DNA from: Mesorhizobium metallidurans STM 2683
GTDB taxonomy: Bacteria; Pseudomonadota; Alphaproteobacteria; Rhizobiales; Rhizobiaceae
DNA: 46,130 nucleotides
NCBI RefSeq assembly: GCF_000350085.1
Contig: NZ_CAUM01000148.1
Span: 1 to 46,130, forward strand
Direction: 5' to 3'
Shown here: positions 32,688 to 43,673 of the stretch, one piece after another
Numbering within the stretch: position 1 is the first letter of the stretch
How the letters are laid out: each line of letters begins with the position of its first letter
Program-made: the position numbers and the translations under genes
Notes under the pieces: generated by a model
What the model saw: only the letters and a program-made list of their open reading frames with translations
Databases searched by the model: none
Told to the model about the DNA's origin: nothing

Positions 32688-33287
32688 ATGTTCGAGAGCA
32701 TCTTCCCGCTTGTTCTGTTCGCGCTGGTCGCAACCTCTACGCCAGGCATGGCCACGACCTTGTCGACGGCGTCCGGAGCCCGGTTCGGCTTTCGCCGTTC
32801 GGTTCCGTTGATGGCCGGAAGTGCGGCCGGCCTGGCCTCGGTGGCGGCCGCCGGCGCTGCCGGCCTCGCCGGCCTGCTGGCCGCCGCCCCGTTCCTGCAA
32901 TTGGCGATGAAGATCGCCGGATCGCTCTACCTTGTCTGGCTTGCCCTCAAGATCGGCCGCAGCGGCCCGCCCAATCTCGACCCGTCGATGGCAAAGCCCA
33001 ACAGTTTCTTCGGCAGCGCCGGCCTGCAATGGATGAACCCCAAGGGCTGGGCCATGGGGCTGGGCGCCGCTGCATCCTTTGCGGCGCTCGCCAATGGACC
33101 TTTGCAGCTCGCCCTGCTGCTCGGCGCTGTCTTCGGCCTGGCCGCGGCACTTTCGCTGTCACTGTGGTGCGTGGCCGGCACGCTGCTCGCCCGGTTGCTT
33201 GGAACCGAGCGACAGTGGCGTGTGCTCAACATCGCGCTCGGCCTGCTGCTCGCCGCCTCGATCGTGCCGATGTGGCGGCCGGCGTAA
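32688..33287 (+). CDS. LysE family translocator
   Basis: A 199-residue inner-membrane exporter of the LysE/RhtB type with about six hydrophobic segments. Family marks include a proline-containing first helix with ATSTPGMATTL, GFRRSVPLMAGSAAGLASV, and LQWMNPKGWAMGLGAAASFA. It likely exports an amino acid or derivative. The ATG at 32688 follows AAGGGAAACGGC; an upstream in-frame ATG adds nine residues. The neighbouring divergent LysR gene is its probable regulator. It ends convergent to the SDR gene. Confidence 0.87.
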   Translation: MFESIFPLVLFALVATSTPGMATTLSTASGARFGFRRSVPLMAGSAAGLASVAAAGAAGLAGLLAAAPFLQLAMKIAGSLYLVWLALKIGRSGPPNLDPSMAKPNSFFGSAGLQWMNPKGWAMGLGAAASFAALANGPLQLALLLGAVFGLAAALSLSLWCVAGTLLARLLGTERQWRVLNIALGLLLAASIVPMWRPA

Positions 33288-33302
33288 GACCGGCTGCAAT
33301 AT

Positions 33303-34094
33303 TCAAGCCGCGTAGCGCGCCGCCGGCTTGCCGGCCAGAAGGCTGCCGAAGAAGCCTTGCCGGGCGCCGAGAAAAGCGTCCAGCCTGGCAGCATCGGCAA
33401 GTCCGGGAGCGGTGACGGCTTCACCCTTGGCAAGGCCGACAAGCGCTGCGTCAACCAGGTCGTCGGCGCTCATGACGATCTCTTGCGGCACATTCGCAAT
33501 ATCGCTTCCGGCAACTTCCCAAAATTCGGTGCGCGTGGCCCCCGGCAGCACGACCTGCGCCCTCACCCCGGTGCCGGCGACTTCGCGCTGCAAGGCCTCG
33601 GTGAAGTTGACGACATAGGCCTTGGTGCCGCTGTAGATGCCGCCGAACGAGGTGTCGAAGGCGAGCACCGAGGCGATGTTGACGATGGCGCCGCGCTTTC
33701 GCGCGATCAGGCCCGGCAGAACGGCACGCGTCAGCCGCGTTAAAGCGACGATATTGACCTTGATCATGCGCTCGGCGAGGTCGGCGTCGGCCGTCGCCAC
33801 CACTTGCGCTCCGCCGAGGCCGGCATTGTTGACGAGCAGTGTAACGCTCTCGTCGGCCGATATCGCCTGCTCGACGCGGCGGACATCATTGTCGTCGGCG
33901 AGGTCGGCGCCGATGACGCTGACCTTGCGACTGTAGGCATAGCGCAGCTTCTCCGCCAGTTCATCGAGCCGATCGGCGCGGCGCGCCACCAGCACGAGAT
34001 CATAGCCCTGCCCTGCGAGCCGGTCCGCATAGACCGCGCCGATGCCGGACGAGGCGCCGGTGACCACCGCTGTGCCCTTGTTCTGATTGCTCAT
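33303..34094 (-). CDS. SDR family NAD(P)-dependent oxidoreductase
   Basis: A 263-residue classical SDR. The cofactor loop TGASSGIG is at 12-19, NNAG at 89-92, the catalytic serine in IVNIASVLAF, and the YSGTK active-site Tyr/Lys follow. The C-terminal substrate loop PGATRTEFW is complete, so the enzyme looks active. It is an oxidoreductase of unknown substrate. It is divergent from the MarR gene across a palindromic region, so its expression is probably released by an inducer sensed by MarR. The C-terminus ends in a basic/aromatic tail (GKPAARYAA). Confidence 0.9.
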   Translation of the reverse strand: MSNQNKGTAVVTGASSGIGAVYADRLAGQGYDLVLVARRADRLDELAEKLRYAYSRKVSVIGADLADDNDVRRVEQAISADESVTLLVNNAGLGGAQVVATADADLAERMIKVNIVALTRLTRAVLPGLIARKRGAIVNIASVLAFDTSFGGIYSGTKAYVVNFTEALQREVAGTGVRAQVVLPGATRTEFWEVAGSDIANVPQEIVMSADDLVDAALVGLAKGEAVTAPGLADAARLDAFLGARQGFFGSLLAGKPAARYAA

Positions 34095-34168
34095 TTTTCC
34101 TGATCCTTCTGTTTTCGACCTTGGCTATAAGTGCGGCGGGCAACGCGCTCACCTGTCTCAAGCCGCTT

Positions 34169-34209
34169 AGTGGCATATGCCACTTTCTGAGAAGTAGGTA
34201 TATGCCACT
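34169..34209. promoter_or_regulatory. MarR-type operator pair between SDR and MarR genes
   Basis: AGTGGCATATGCCACT (34169-34184) is a perfect 16-bp palindrome. A second copy at 34194-34209 keeps the right half TATGCCACT exactly but has a diverged left half; the centres are 25 bp apart. The position between the divergent genes suits dual control by the MarR protein. Confidence 0.7.
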
Positions 34210-34281
34210 ACCTTGTCAATCGGACTGTCGAAGATCATTTTAGGGCAGAATGCGAACGCCATTCGCCTCCAAGGAATTGCC

Positions 34282-34746
34282 ATGACCCAAGCCGCCCCGC
34301 CCGGCCTGACCCTTTGCAACAACGCCATGCTACGGCGCGCGACACGAAAGCTCGGCCAGTTCTATGACGATGTGCTGGCGCCCTCGGGCCTCAAGGCCAC
34401 GCAGCAGGGCCTGCTCTACCAGATCCATATCGGAGATGATCCGGCGATGGGTGCCATCGCGGCAGCCCTCATCATGGACCTGTCGGCGCTCGGCCATACG
34501 CTGAAGCCGCTGATCCGCGACGGGTATGTCGAGACCTTTGCCGACAAGGACGACCGCCGCATCAAACGCGTGCGGCTGACGCCGCGAGGTCTGGTCAAGC
34601 TCGATGAAGCCATGAAATTGTGGAGCCTCGCCCAGCAGCGTTTCGAGGCGATGGTCGGCAAGGACGAGGCGGCAAGGCTGCGCGCGGCGCTGGACGACAT
34701 CGCCGCGCTGGATTTCGATACGCCGCCGGCCGCGCCATCGAAATGA
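34282..34746 (+). CDS. MarR family transcriptional regulator
   Basis: A 154-residue MarR-type winged-helix regulator. The DNA-binding part is about 37-100: LKATQQGLLYQIHIGDDPAM, IAAALIMDLSALGHTLKPLI, then the wing TFADKDDRRIKRVRLTPRG with the family's DxRR signature. The N- and C-terminal helices dimerise. AAGGAATTGCC precedes the ATG at 34282. It probably represses the divergent SDR gene and itself via the adjacent palindromes. A cysteine near the N-terminus (LTLCNNAML, C13) could serve as a redox sensor, as in OhrR-like members; this is a guess. Confidence 0.88.
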   Translation: MTQAAPPGLTLCNNAMLRRATRKLGQFYDDVLAPSGLKATQQGLLYQIHIGDDPAMGAIAAALIMDLSALGHTLKPLIRDGYVETFADKDDRRIKRVRLTPRGLVKLDEAMKLWSLAQQRFEAMVGKDEAARLRAALDDIAALDFDTPPAAPSK

Positions 34747-34775
34747 GGCATCGGCCGGCGATAGGCTGTTAGAGG

Positions 34776-35954
34776 CTACTCCGCCGGCATGGCGACGGGC
34801 CGGGCCAGCATGCGTCCAGCCAGCACGACGCCGAGACCCATGATCGGGAACGCCGCCGCCACCAGGCCGAGATCGGCCGGCGCGCCGTAGCGCAGCACCG
34901 CACCGCCGACCACCGCGCCCAGCGCCACGCCGAGATAGAGCGCCGAGGCGTTGAGCGACAGCACGATCGGCGCGGCGTCTGGCGCCAGCTTGATGATGCG
35001 GCTCGCCTGCGCCGGCGGGAACGCCCAGCCGACTATGCCCCAGGGCACCATCATCGCCATCAGCGCCGGTCCGGCGATGCTGTGCGGCAAGAAGGTCGGG
35101 ATCAGCGAAAAGGTGGCCAGCATGGCCGCGCTCAACCCCAGCGACCAGCTGACGGTGCGCGTCGCGCCGAAGCGGTCGGCGGCCTGCCCGCCGGCAATAT
35201 TGCCGATGACGGCGCCGACCCCGAAGGCCAGCAGCATGCCGGGCAGTGCGATCGGGCTCAACCCGCCGCCTTCGATGGCCAGCGGCGCGACAAAGGCAAA
35301 GACGGTGAAGGCGCCGATCAGTGCCAGCACCGTGGTCAGGAGGATCGAGGGCACACCGGGGCGAAGTGCTGCCGCCAGTCGCTGCCGGAGCGGCAGCCTG
35401 GTGCCGACGATGCCCTGCGGCAGCCGGTACCACAGGATCGCGCCGGCCAGCGCGCCAAGCCCGGCAATGGCAAAGAAGGTGCCGCGCCAGCCGGCGATGG
35501 TCGCGACAAGCGCGCCGAGCGGCGCGCCGACCGCCACCGCCACCGTGGTGCCGCCGACAACGACGGCAATGGCGCGGGCCCGGTGGTGATCGTCGACAAG
35601 CGCCACGGCGGTTCCTTGCGCGGTTGCCGCGAACAGGCCCGACGACAGCGCCATCACGATGCGCGCGATCAGCAGTACTTCGAAGGAAGAACTCAACGCC
35701 GCCACCAGATTGCCGAGCACGAAGAACACCAGCGTCCACAAGATGACGCGGCGCCGGTCCCATTCGCCGGTCAGCGTCGCCAGGATCGGCGTGCCGACCG
35801 CATAGGCGAGCGCGAAGGCGGTGATCAACGAGCCGGCGAGCGGAACGGAGATGCGGGCATCGGCGGCAATGTCCGGCAGCAGGCTGGAGATGACGAAGCC
35901 TTCGGTCGAGATCGTGAACGATCCGAGCGCAAGCCAGAAGAGGCGCTTGTCCAT
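34776..35954 (-). CDS. MFS transporter (DHA1 efflux type)
   Basis: A 392-residue 12-helix major facilitator. It begins RLFWLALGSFTISTEGFVIS and has LLPDIAADARISVPLAGSLI, then the motif A equivalent TGEWDRRRVILWTL. The pattern matches the AraJ/DHA1 efflux group. It probably exports a drug-like or sugar-like compound; the substrate is unknown. It is divergent from an ArsR-type regulator, with an inverted repeat 14 bases upstream of its start that should be the operator. It ends 29 bases from the convergent MarR gene stop. Confidence 0.88.
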   Translation of the reverse strand: MDKRLFWLALGSFTISTEGFVISSLLPDIAADARISVPLAGSLITAFALAYAVGTPILATLTGEWDRRRVILWTLVFFVLGNLVAALSSSFEVLLIARIVMALSSGLFAATAQGTAVALVDDHHRARAIAVVVGGTTVAVAVGAPLGALVATIAGWRGTFFAIAGLGALAGAILWYRLPQGIVGTRLPLRQRLAAALRPGVPSILLTTVLALIGAFTVFAFVAPLAIEGGGLSPIALPGMLLAFGVGAVIGNIAGGQAADRFGATRTVSWSLGLSAAMLATFSLIPTFLPHSIAGPALMAMMVPWGIVGWAFPPAQASRIIKLAPDAAPIVLSLNASALYLGVALGAVVGGAVLRYGAPADLGLVAAAFPIMGLGVVLAGRMLARPVAMPAE

Positions 35955-35967
35955 GGGGAAATCCTTA

Positions 35968-35985
35968 GTTCAAAAGTTATTGAAC
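35968..35985. promoter_or_regulatory. candidate ArsR operator at the MFS promoter
   Basis: GTTCAA (35968-35973) and TTGAAC (35980-35985) are exact reverse complements, separated by six bases, directly upstream of the MFS start. ArsR-type repressors bind such 12-2-12-like or shorter inverted repeats. The adjacent divergent ArsR gene makes this the likely target. Confidence 0.55.
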
Positions 35986-36147
35986 AATTGGACATAACAG
36001 GGCATGATGTCAATGAAGCCAGGCACAAATAATCCAACCCTGCTGACAGCCCTGTGTCAGGACAGGCCGGAGCAGTGCCAAAGCCGCGGGCACCGGCGAA
36101 GGAGGAGACACGTTGAAATCGGCCCCGATTGTGCTTAATTCCTCGGC

Positions 36148-36501
36148 ATGACCTTGCCTCATCCCAACGCCGACCAGATCAGCCTGCCGATCGTGCTTGC
36201 CGTGCTCGGCGACCCGACCCGGCTCGCCATCGTGCGCTATCTCGCCAGCAAGGAAGGCGTGCCGCTGAACTGCAGCCAGTTCCTCGATCTCGGCTCGAAG
36301 ACCAATCTCAGCTACCACCTTGCCAAATTGCGCGAGGCCGGCGTCACCCGCGCCGAGGTGGTCGGCACCAGCCGGCTGATCACGCTGCGCCGCGACGATC
36401 TCGACGCCCGCTTTCCCGGCCTGCTCGACAGCGTGATCGCCGCCGCCGAGGATACCGCGCTACCGATGGTCGGCGGCCACGAGGTCGAAATATCAGCCTA
36501 A
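36148..36501 (+). CDS. ArsR-type HTH transcriptional regulator
   Basis: A 117-residue ArsR/SmtB-fold regulator. The winged helix is about 14-90 (LPIVLAVLGDPTRLAIVRYL, then KTNLSYHLAKLREAGVTRAE). The single cysteine in the visible core (C43, LNCSQFLDL) is not a CxC metal motif, so it is more likely a non-metal ArsR-like repressor of the kind paired with MFS exporters. It is divergent from the MFS transporter and presumably represses it and itself. The start at 36148 gives MTLPHPNADQI. Confidence 0.87.
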   Translation: MTLPHPNADQISLPIVLAVLGDPTRLAIVRYLASKEGVPLNCSQFLDLGSKTNLSYHLAKLREAGVTRAEVVGTSRLITLRRDDLDARFPGLLDSVIAAAEDTALPMVGGHEVEISA

Positions 36502-36534
36502 GCACCAACCGGGAAGCGACCTTCCAGAACTTGG

Positions 36535-36711
36535 TTTCCTCTCCCTCACGGAGTGGGGGGAGGTGGCTCGGCGAAGCCGAGACGAAGTGGGGCCTTGACG
36601 CCCCTTCCCCCTTCAAAGAAGTTTCACTTTTCTTCAGTGCGCCGCGCGCGAAAGGCCCCCACTCCGGCCGCTTCGCGGCCACCTCTCCCCCGCTGTGCGA
36701 GGGAGAGGAAA
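36535..36711. repeat. MITE-like palindromic element with about 33-bp terminal inverted repeats
   Basis: The ends TTTCCTCTCCCTCAC (36535-36549) and GTGCGAGGGAGAGGAAA match as reverse complements and extend, with a few mismatches, to about 33 bases on each side (...GGGGAGGTGGC / GCCACCTCTCCC). Internal hairpins are CTCGGC-GAA-GCCGAG (36567-36581) and GGCCGC-TTC-GCGGCC (36666-36680). It has no coding capacity. It ends 26 bases before the metallophosphoesterase start. Confidence 0.7.
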
Positions 36712-36737
36712 TGCTGCCTCACAACCGGAGCTTCCTG

Positions 36738-37490
36738 ATGCGCATCGCCGTCCTCGCCGATATCCATGGCAATGTGCTGGCGCTCGACGCCGTGCTTGAC
36801 GATCTCAAGCAGCGCGGCGGGGCGGACCTCGTCGTCAATCTGGGCGACTGCGTTTCCGGACCGCTGTGGCCGCGCGAGACCATGGAACGACTGGAGGCCC
36901 TCGACCTGCCGACGGTGCGCGGCAACCACGACCGCCGTGTCGCCGTCGACCCGGCCGACGACCAGATGTGGCCTTCCGACCGCTATGCGCAGGAGCGGCT
37001 GACGGCGGCGCAGCGCGAGGCACTGTTCGCGCTGCCCCTGACGCTGGAGATCGCGCCCGGCGTCGTCGCCCTCCACGCCCGGCCCGACCACGACGAAAAA
37101 TACCTGGCCGACGCGATCTCGGATGGCCAGCTGGTGCGTGCGCCGCTGGCCGCCATCAAGCGTCGGCTGAAGGGGCTCGACGCCTCTTGCCGCATCGTGC
37201 TGTGCGGCCACAGCCACCGCGCCGAGCTGTTTCGCATTCCCGATGGTCCCGTCATCTTCAATCCCGGCAGCATCGGCTGCCCCGCCTATCACGACGATAC
37301 GCCGCCGGCGCATGTCTCCGAGCAAGGCTCCCCGCATGCGCGCTACGGCATCGTCGAACTCGGCCAACATCCCGACCGTTTCGAGGCCATCGCCGTCGAC
37401 TACGACCACGAGGCGGCCGCGCGACAGGCCGAACAGGCGGGACGGCCAGAATGGGCCCACGCGCTGCGCACCGGGTTAATGCCGGGTTGA
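36738..37490 (+). CDS. metallophosphoesterase family protein
   Basis: A 250-residue calcineurin-like phosphoesterase of the YfcE/MJ0936 type. The metal motifs are DIHGN (D8, H10), GDC (D37), GNHDR (62-66) and GHSH, with NPGSIG after them. It hydrolyses phosphodiesters or phosphomonoesters; the substrate is unknown. It starts at the ATG at 36738, just beyond a palindromic element that may carry or disrupt its promoter. Its TGA stop lies inside the first copy of a 23-bp tandem repeat, so repeat-length change could alter the C-terminus. Confidence 0.88.
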   Translation: MRIAVLADIHGNVLALDAVLDDLKQRGGADLVVNLGDCVSGPLWPRETMERLEALDLPTVRGNHDRRVAVDPADDQMWPSDRYAQERLTAAQREALFALPLTLEIAPGVVALHARPDHDEKYLADAISDGQLVRAPLAAIKRRLKGLDASCRIVLCGHSHRAELFRIPDGPVIFNPGSIGCPAYHDDTPPAHVSEQGSPHARYGIVELGQHPDRFEAIAVDYDHEAAARQAEQAGRPEWAHALRTGLMPG

Positions 37491-37560
37491 GCGAAGCTCA
37501 TACCCCGGGTTGAGCGAAGCTCATACCCCGGGTTGAACGAGGCACCCCAGCTGATACCCC
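37484..37560. repeat. 23-bp tandem repeat covering the metallophosphoesterase stop
   Basis: GGGTTGAGCGAAGCTCATAC followed by CCC repeats exactly twice (37484-37506, 37507-37529), and a diverged third copy runs to 37560. Each unit contains the mini-hairpin GAGC-GAA-GCTC. The first unit includes the TGA of the upstream gene. Confidence 0.85.
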
Positions 37561-37704
37561 GCTGGAACTAGGTCCGTTTGCTCATGCCGCGGCCATATTT
37601 TCCGACTTACATGGCGCCATGTCGTCCCTTATAAATCGCTCGGCATGCGGCAGCACTTCCGTGCCTGGCCGCGCTTTCCATAATGCAATGCCCACGGCCA
37701 GGTG

Positions 37705-38622
37705 ATGAGGCGCAAACTTACGCTCCCAACAACGCTGCTGCTTGCTGCCCCTGTGCTTCTGATGGCGATGCTGCCGACGGCGGCCAGAGCCCAGGAGGCG
37801 CAGGTCGTCTCCATCGTGACCGGTCTCGCGCCGGAAGATCTGCTGAACATCCGCGCCAAACCCTCGCCAGGCGGCAAGGTCCAGACCCGCCTGCCCAATG
37901 GGTCGAGCCTGAACAATCTCGGCTGCAACGACGTCAACGGCCACCAATGGTGCAAGGTCGCGGTGACCGACAACCCGCAAATGATTGGATGGGCTCCCGC
38001 GCGCTACCTCAGTTCCACCAATCCCCAGCCGGTGACCGACATGGAAACGACCGGCGAAGACGCGACCGCTTCTGCCGGGGTCGTAAACCCGGCGCTGGCC
38101 GCGCCGCTGCCCGACCTGAGGGAACGCCTGGGCGGCACCAGTGCCGAAACCCCGCCGACACCCGCCGAGGCAATCGGCAAGGCCGCCATCGAGGATGCTT
38201 ACCGCCTGGCGCTTGCGGGCAGCGGAGACCCGTCGACCGGCGAGACGGATGGGTCCGCGGATGCCGTCCAGAATCTCGCGGCCAATGCGGCGCCTCCGGC
38301 CGACGCACAAACCGTTGCGCGGCTGCAGCCACCAGGGCCGCCAGCCGCCGGCGCCAAAAACAAGATTCCTTGCGCGCGCTATGTCGGCCAGCCGATGACC
38401 AGTTGCGGAGCCAATGTCGAGCGCCTGGCCGACGGCAAGGCCGCCGTCACCGTGACCTGGCCCGACGGCGGCACGCGCGTCATCAGCTTCGCCGCCGGCC
38501 TGCCGGCCAGTTCCGACGCATCGGGCGAATTCCGCTTCACCCGCGAAGGCACCCTGAACATGATCCGCGTGGGGGTCTCCGAGCGCTTCGAGATTCCTGA
38601 TGCGCTGGCGTTGGGAGGTTAA
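37705..38622 (+). CDS. secreted SH3-like domain protein
   Basis: About 305 residues. The signal peptide is RRKLTLPTTLLLAAPVLLMA with cleavage near AARAQE. A bacterial SH3-like domain follows at about 35-105 (TGLAPEDLLNIRAKPSPGGK ... CKVAVTDN ... GWAPARYL), then a Pro/Ala-rich linker. A C-terminal domain of about 80 residues has two cysteines (IPCARYVGQPMTSCGANVER) that may form a disulfide. It is likely periplasmic, possibly binding peptidoglycan. A GTG at 37702 is an equally possible start. No function is assigned. Confidence 0.8.
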   Translation: MRRKLTLPTTLLLAAPVLLMAMLPTAARAQEAQVVSIVTGLAPEDLLNIRAKPSPGGKVQTRLPNGSSLNNLGCNDVNGHQWCKVAVTDNPQMIGWAPARYLSSTNPQPVTDMETTGEDATASAGVVNPALAAPLPDLRERLGGTSAETPPTPAEAIGKAAIEDAYRLALAGSGDPSTGETDGSADAVQNLAANAAPPADAQTVARLQPPGPPAAGAKNKIPCARYVGQPMTSCGANVERLADGKAAVTVTWPDGGTRVISFAAGLPASSDASGEFRFTREGTLNMIRVGVSERFEIPDALALGG

Positions 38623-38637
38623 TGGTTTGGGAAATAA

Positions 38638-38814
38638 GGCAGTAGGGCAGTAGGGCAATATGTTTAGAAGGCGCTCGAACCTCTACCTACTGCCCTACTG
38701 CCCTACTGCCCTACTGCCCTACTGCCCTACTGCCCTACTGCCCTACTGCCCTACTGCCCTACTGCCCTACTGCCCTACTGCCCTACTGCCCTACTGCCCT
38801 ACTGCCCTACTGCC
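38638..38814. repeat. octamer satellite CCCTACTG with inverted arm
   Basis: About 16 head-to-tail copies of CCCTACTG span 38686-38814. A complementary run of about 2.5 copies (CAGTAGGG) lies just before, at 38638-38657, separated by 28 bases. Together they can fold into a 20-bp hairpin with many registers. The array encodes LLPYCPTA repeats in every plus-strand frame, which is a by-product. It fills much of the gap between the SH3 gene and carB. Confidence 0.95.
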
Positions 38815-38826
38815 TCATTTTCGGGG

Positions 38827-38855
38827 TTACATCGGGCAAAACTCTTCCCTATAAG
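38827..38855 (+). promoter_or_regulatory. possible carB promoter
   Basis: TTACAT (38827-38832) and TATAAG (38850-38855) are 17 bases apart, just beyond the satellite. A start near 38862 would put the hairpin at 38889-38914 inside the carB leader. The -35 match is poor, so confidence is low. Confidence 0.35.
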
Positions 38856-38888
38856 GCCCTCCTAGCCTGATACCAGAATCGCGAGCAC

Positions 38889-38917
38889 AACCGGCCGGGT
38901 CTTCCCGTCCGGTTTTT
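38889..38917 (+). terminator. terminator-like hairpin in the carB leader
   Basis: AACCGGCCGGG (38889-38899) pairs with CCCGTCCGGTT (38904-38914) with one mismatch and a TCTT loop, followed by TTTTT (38913-38917). It is a textbook intrinsic terminator, yet it lies only 32 bases upstream of the carB ATG. Either it ends an upstream transcript or it acts as an attenuator. Confidence 0.75.
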
Positions 38918-38949
38918 CGTGCAAGCCGCCTGCCGAACGGACCCTCGAT

Positions 38950-42453
<3,504 letters not shown>

Positions 42454-42463
42454 GGAGCGCTTC

Positions 42464-42491
42464 CTTCTCCCCGTCTCTATACGGGGAGAAG
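42464..42491. repeat. REP-like hairpin after carB
   Basis: CTTCTCCCCGT (42464-42474) and ACGGGGAGAAG (42481-42491) are exact reverse complements around a 6-base loop, followed by GATGCCGGCAGGCAGATGAG. This layout resembles an abundant rhizobial REP family. It lies 10 bases past the carB stop and may stabilise or end the transcript. Confidence 0.75.
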
Positions 42492-42640
42492 ATGCCGGCA
42501 GGCAGATGAGGGGCGGCGCCAGTCTCCGAAGATTATATTCGCTCCGTCGGATTCATCGGGCGCGCCCCGGCGACAAGACAAGCGCTTGCTCCTAACTCCT
42601 TTCAGAGTCATTCTCCTTCTTCAACTTTGGGAGGGGAAGA

Positions 42641-42922
42641 ATGGCTAAGAAGGCTGGAAGGATTGGGGAAGCAGATATTTCAAAAGACGTGATAGCAATT
42701 ATAGACGCCGAACCGAATAGAGAGATTTCTACCACAAAATTGATTAGAACGCTACGGCAGCGTATTCCGTTAAACGCCGAGGATGAAGAGCCGCTAGAGG
42801 GTCGACAAGACGATCGATTCTCCCAGATCGTCCGCAACATCAAATCGCACAAGGACCAGCCCGGAAACCTCATCCATGACGGGCATCTACAGAGCATCTA
42901 TAGGGGCTTTAAGCGGCCCTAG
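42641..42922 (+). CDS. small hypothetical protein, winged-helix-like
   Basis: A 93-residue basic protein with a good ribosome site (GGGAGGGGAAGA before the ATG). No family is recognised with certainty. The pattern DVIAIIDAEPNREISTTKLI, then DDRFSQIVRNIKSHKD and NLIHDGHLQSIYRGF resembles a compact winged-helix fold of the kind found at the front of restriction or phage regulators. GC content and codon use are lower than in surrounding core genes. Its last 14 bases overlap the convergent methyltransferase gene. It opens the accessory island after carB. Confidence 0.6.
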   Translation: MAKKAGRIGEADISKDVIAIIDAEPNREISTTKLIRTLRQRIPLNAEDEEPLEGRQDDRFSQIVRNIKSHKDQPGNLIHDGHLQSIYRGFKRP

Positions 42923-43511
42923 CGAACTTCGCCTTATATCCCGGCTGAAACCATTTCAATTCAGTTTGCGCTGGTGCATTCTTGTCCCAGACAAACCATG
43001 CATAAGCCGTGGTGCCGGAACCAGCTTGAACAGCGCCTGCTGGATAAAAGGTGATGCGCTCGCTAAAGACCCAGACGCGCGCAGGTGGGCATTCAGCGAA
43101 GATCGTGTTCGCTCGATTTGCCCCTTCCAGAAAAGCCAGCCTCAGAAGCAACGCGAACTTGTTACGCGCCAGTTTCACTCCAGAGCGCACGAAACTTTCC
43201 GCGCTATTGTAAGGAGGATTGGTCACGATGTTGTCTGCCGGCGTCGTCGCCGTGTTGAAATCAATGCCAGCCTTGCCGAAGCCCCGGTCGAATAGGTCCG
43301 AACTGCGGACAGGGTTGCCACGACTTTCCAGCACGCGAGACATTGCGCCGTCGCCGCAGGCGCATTCCCAAATCCCGCCAGAGAATTTTTCGTTTTCCAT
43401 TAAGGCATGCGTCGCCCAAGTGGGCGTGGGGAAGTAATCCGGACCGGCGAGATCGGCAAACCGCTTCATTGTCGGCTTGAAACCGCCGTTGAGATTATAC
43501 GTCGCGTCCAT
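42909..43511 (-). CDS. phage-like N6-adenine DNA methyltransferase
   Basis: A 200-residue class I methyltransferase of the phage Dam-like type. The SAM-binding motif is ECACGDGAMSRVL (49-61), and the catalytic NPPY lies at 98-101 (IVTNPPYNSAESF), the signature of N6-adenine (or N4-cytosine) methylation. The target-recognition part is small, with no restriction enzyme nearby, so it is probably an orphan methylase carried by a phage or island. AGAGGAG precedes the ATG at 43511, which beats a start 14 codons upstream. It is convergent with the small wHTH-like gene, overlapping by 14 bases. Confidence 0.78.
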   Translation of the reverse strand: MDATYNLNGGFKPTMKRFADLAGPDYFPTPTWATHALMENEKFSGGIWECACGDGAMSRVLESRGNPVRSSDLFDRGFGKAGIDFNTATTPADNIVTNPPYNSAESFVRSGVKLARNKFALLLRLAFLEGANRANTIFAECPPARVWVFSERITFYPAGAVQAGSGTTAYAWFVWDKNAPAQTELKWFQPGYKAKFARAA

Positions 43512-43673
43512 AGTGATTCGACTCCTCTGGCGTAGAAAGTATAACGGAATCATATGGTTAAATAAGCCTTAAGACGGTGTGGCGAATTGACTCAGGCATC
43601 CGACCGGCAGGAGCGTCTGAATCATGCCAAAGGCGCATGATGCGTCATTCTGACACATATAGCCACTCGACTT

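Noticed and set aside
38660..38854. 64-codon frame with LLPYCPTA repeats
   Set aside because: It is a translation of the CCCTACTG octamer array, which is open in all plus-strand frames. There is no ribosome site and no recognisable domain.
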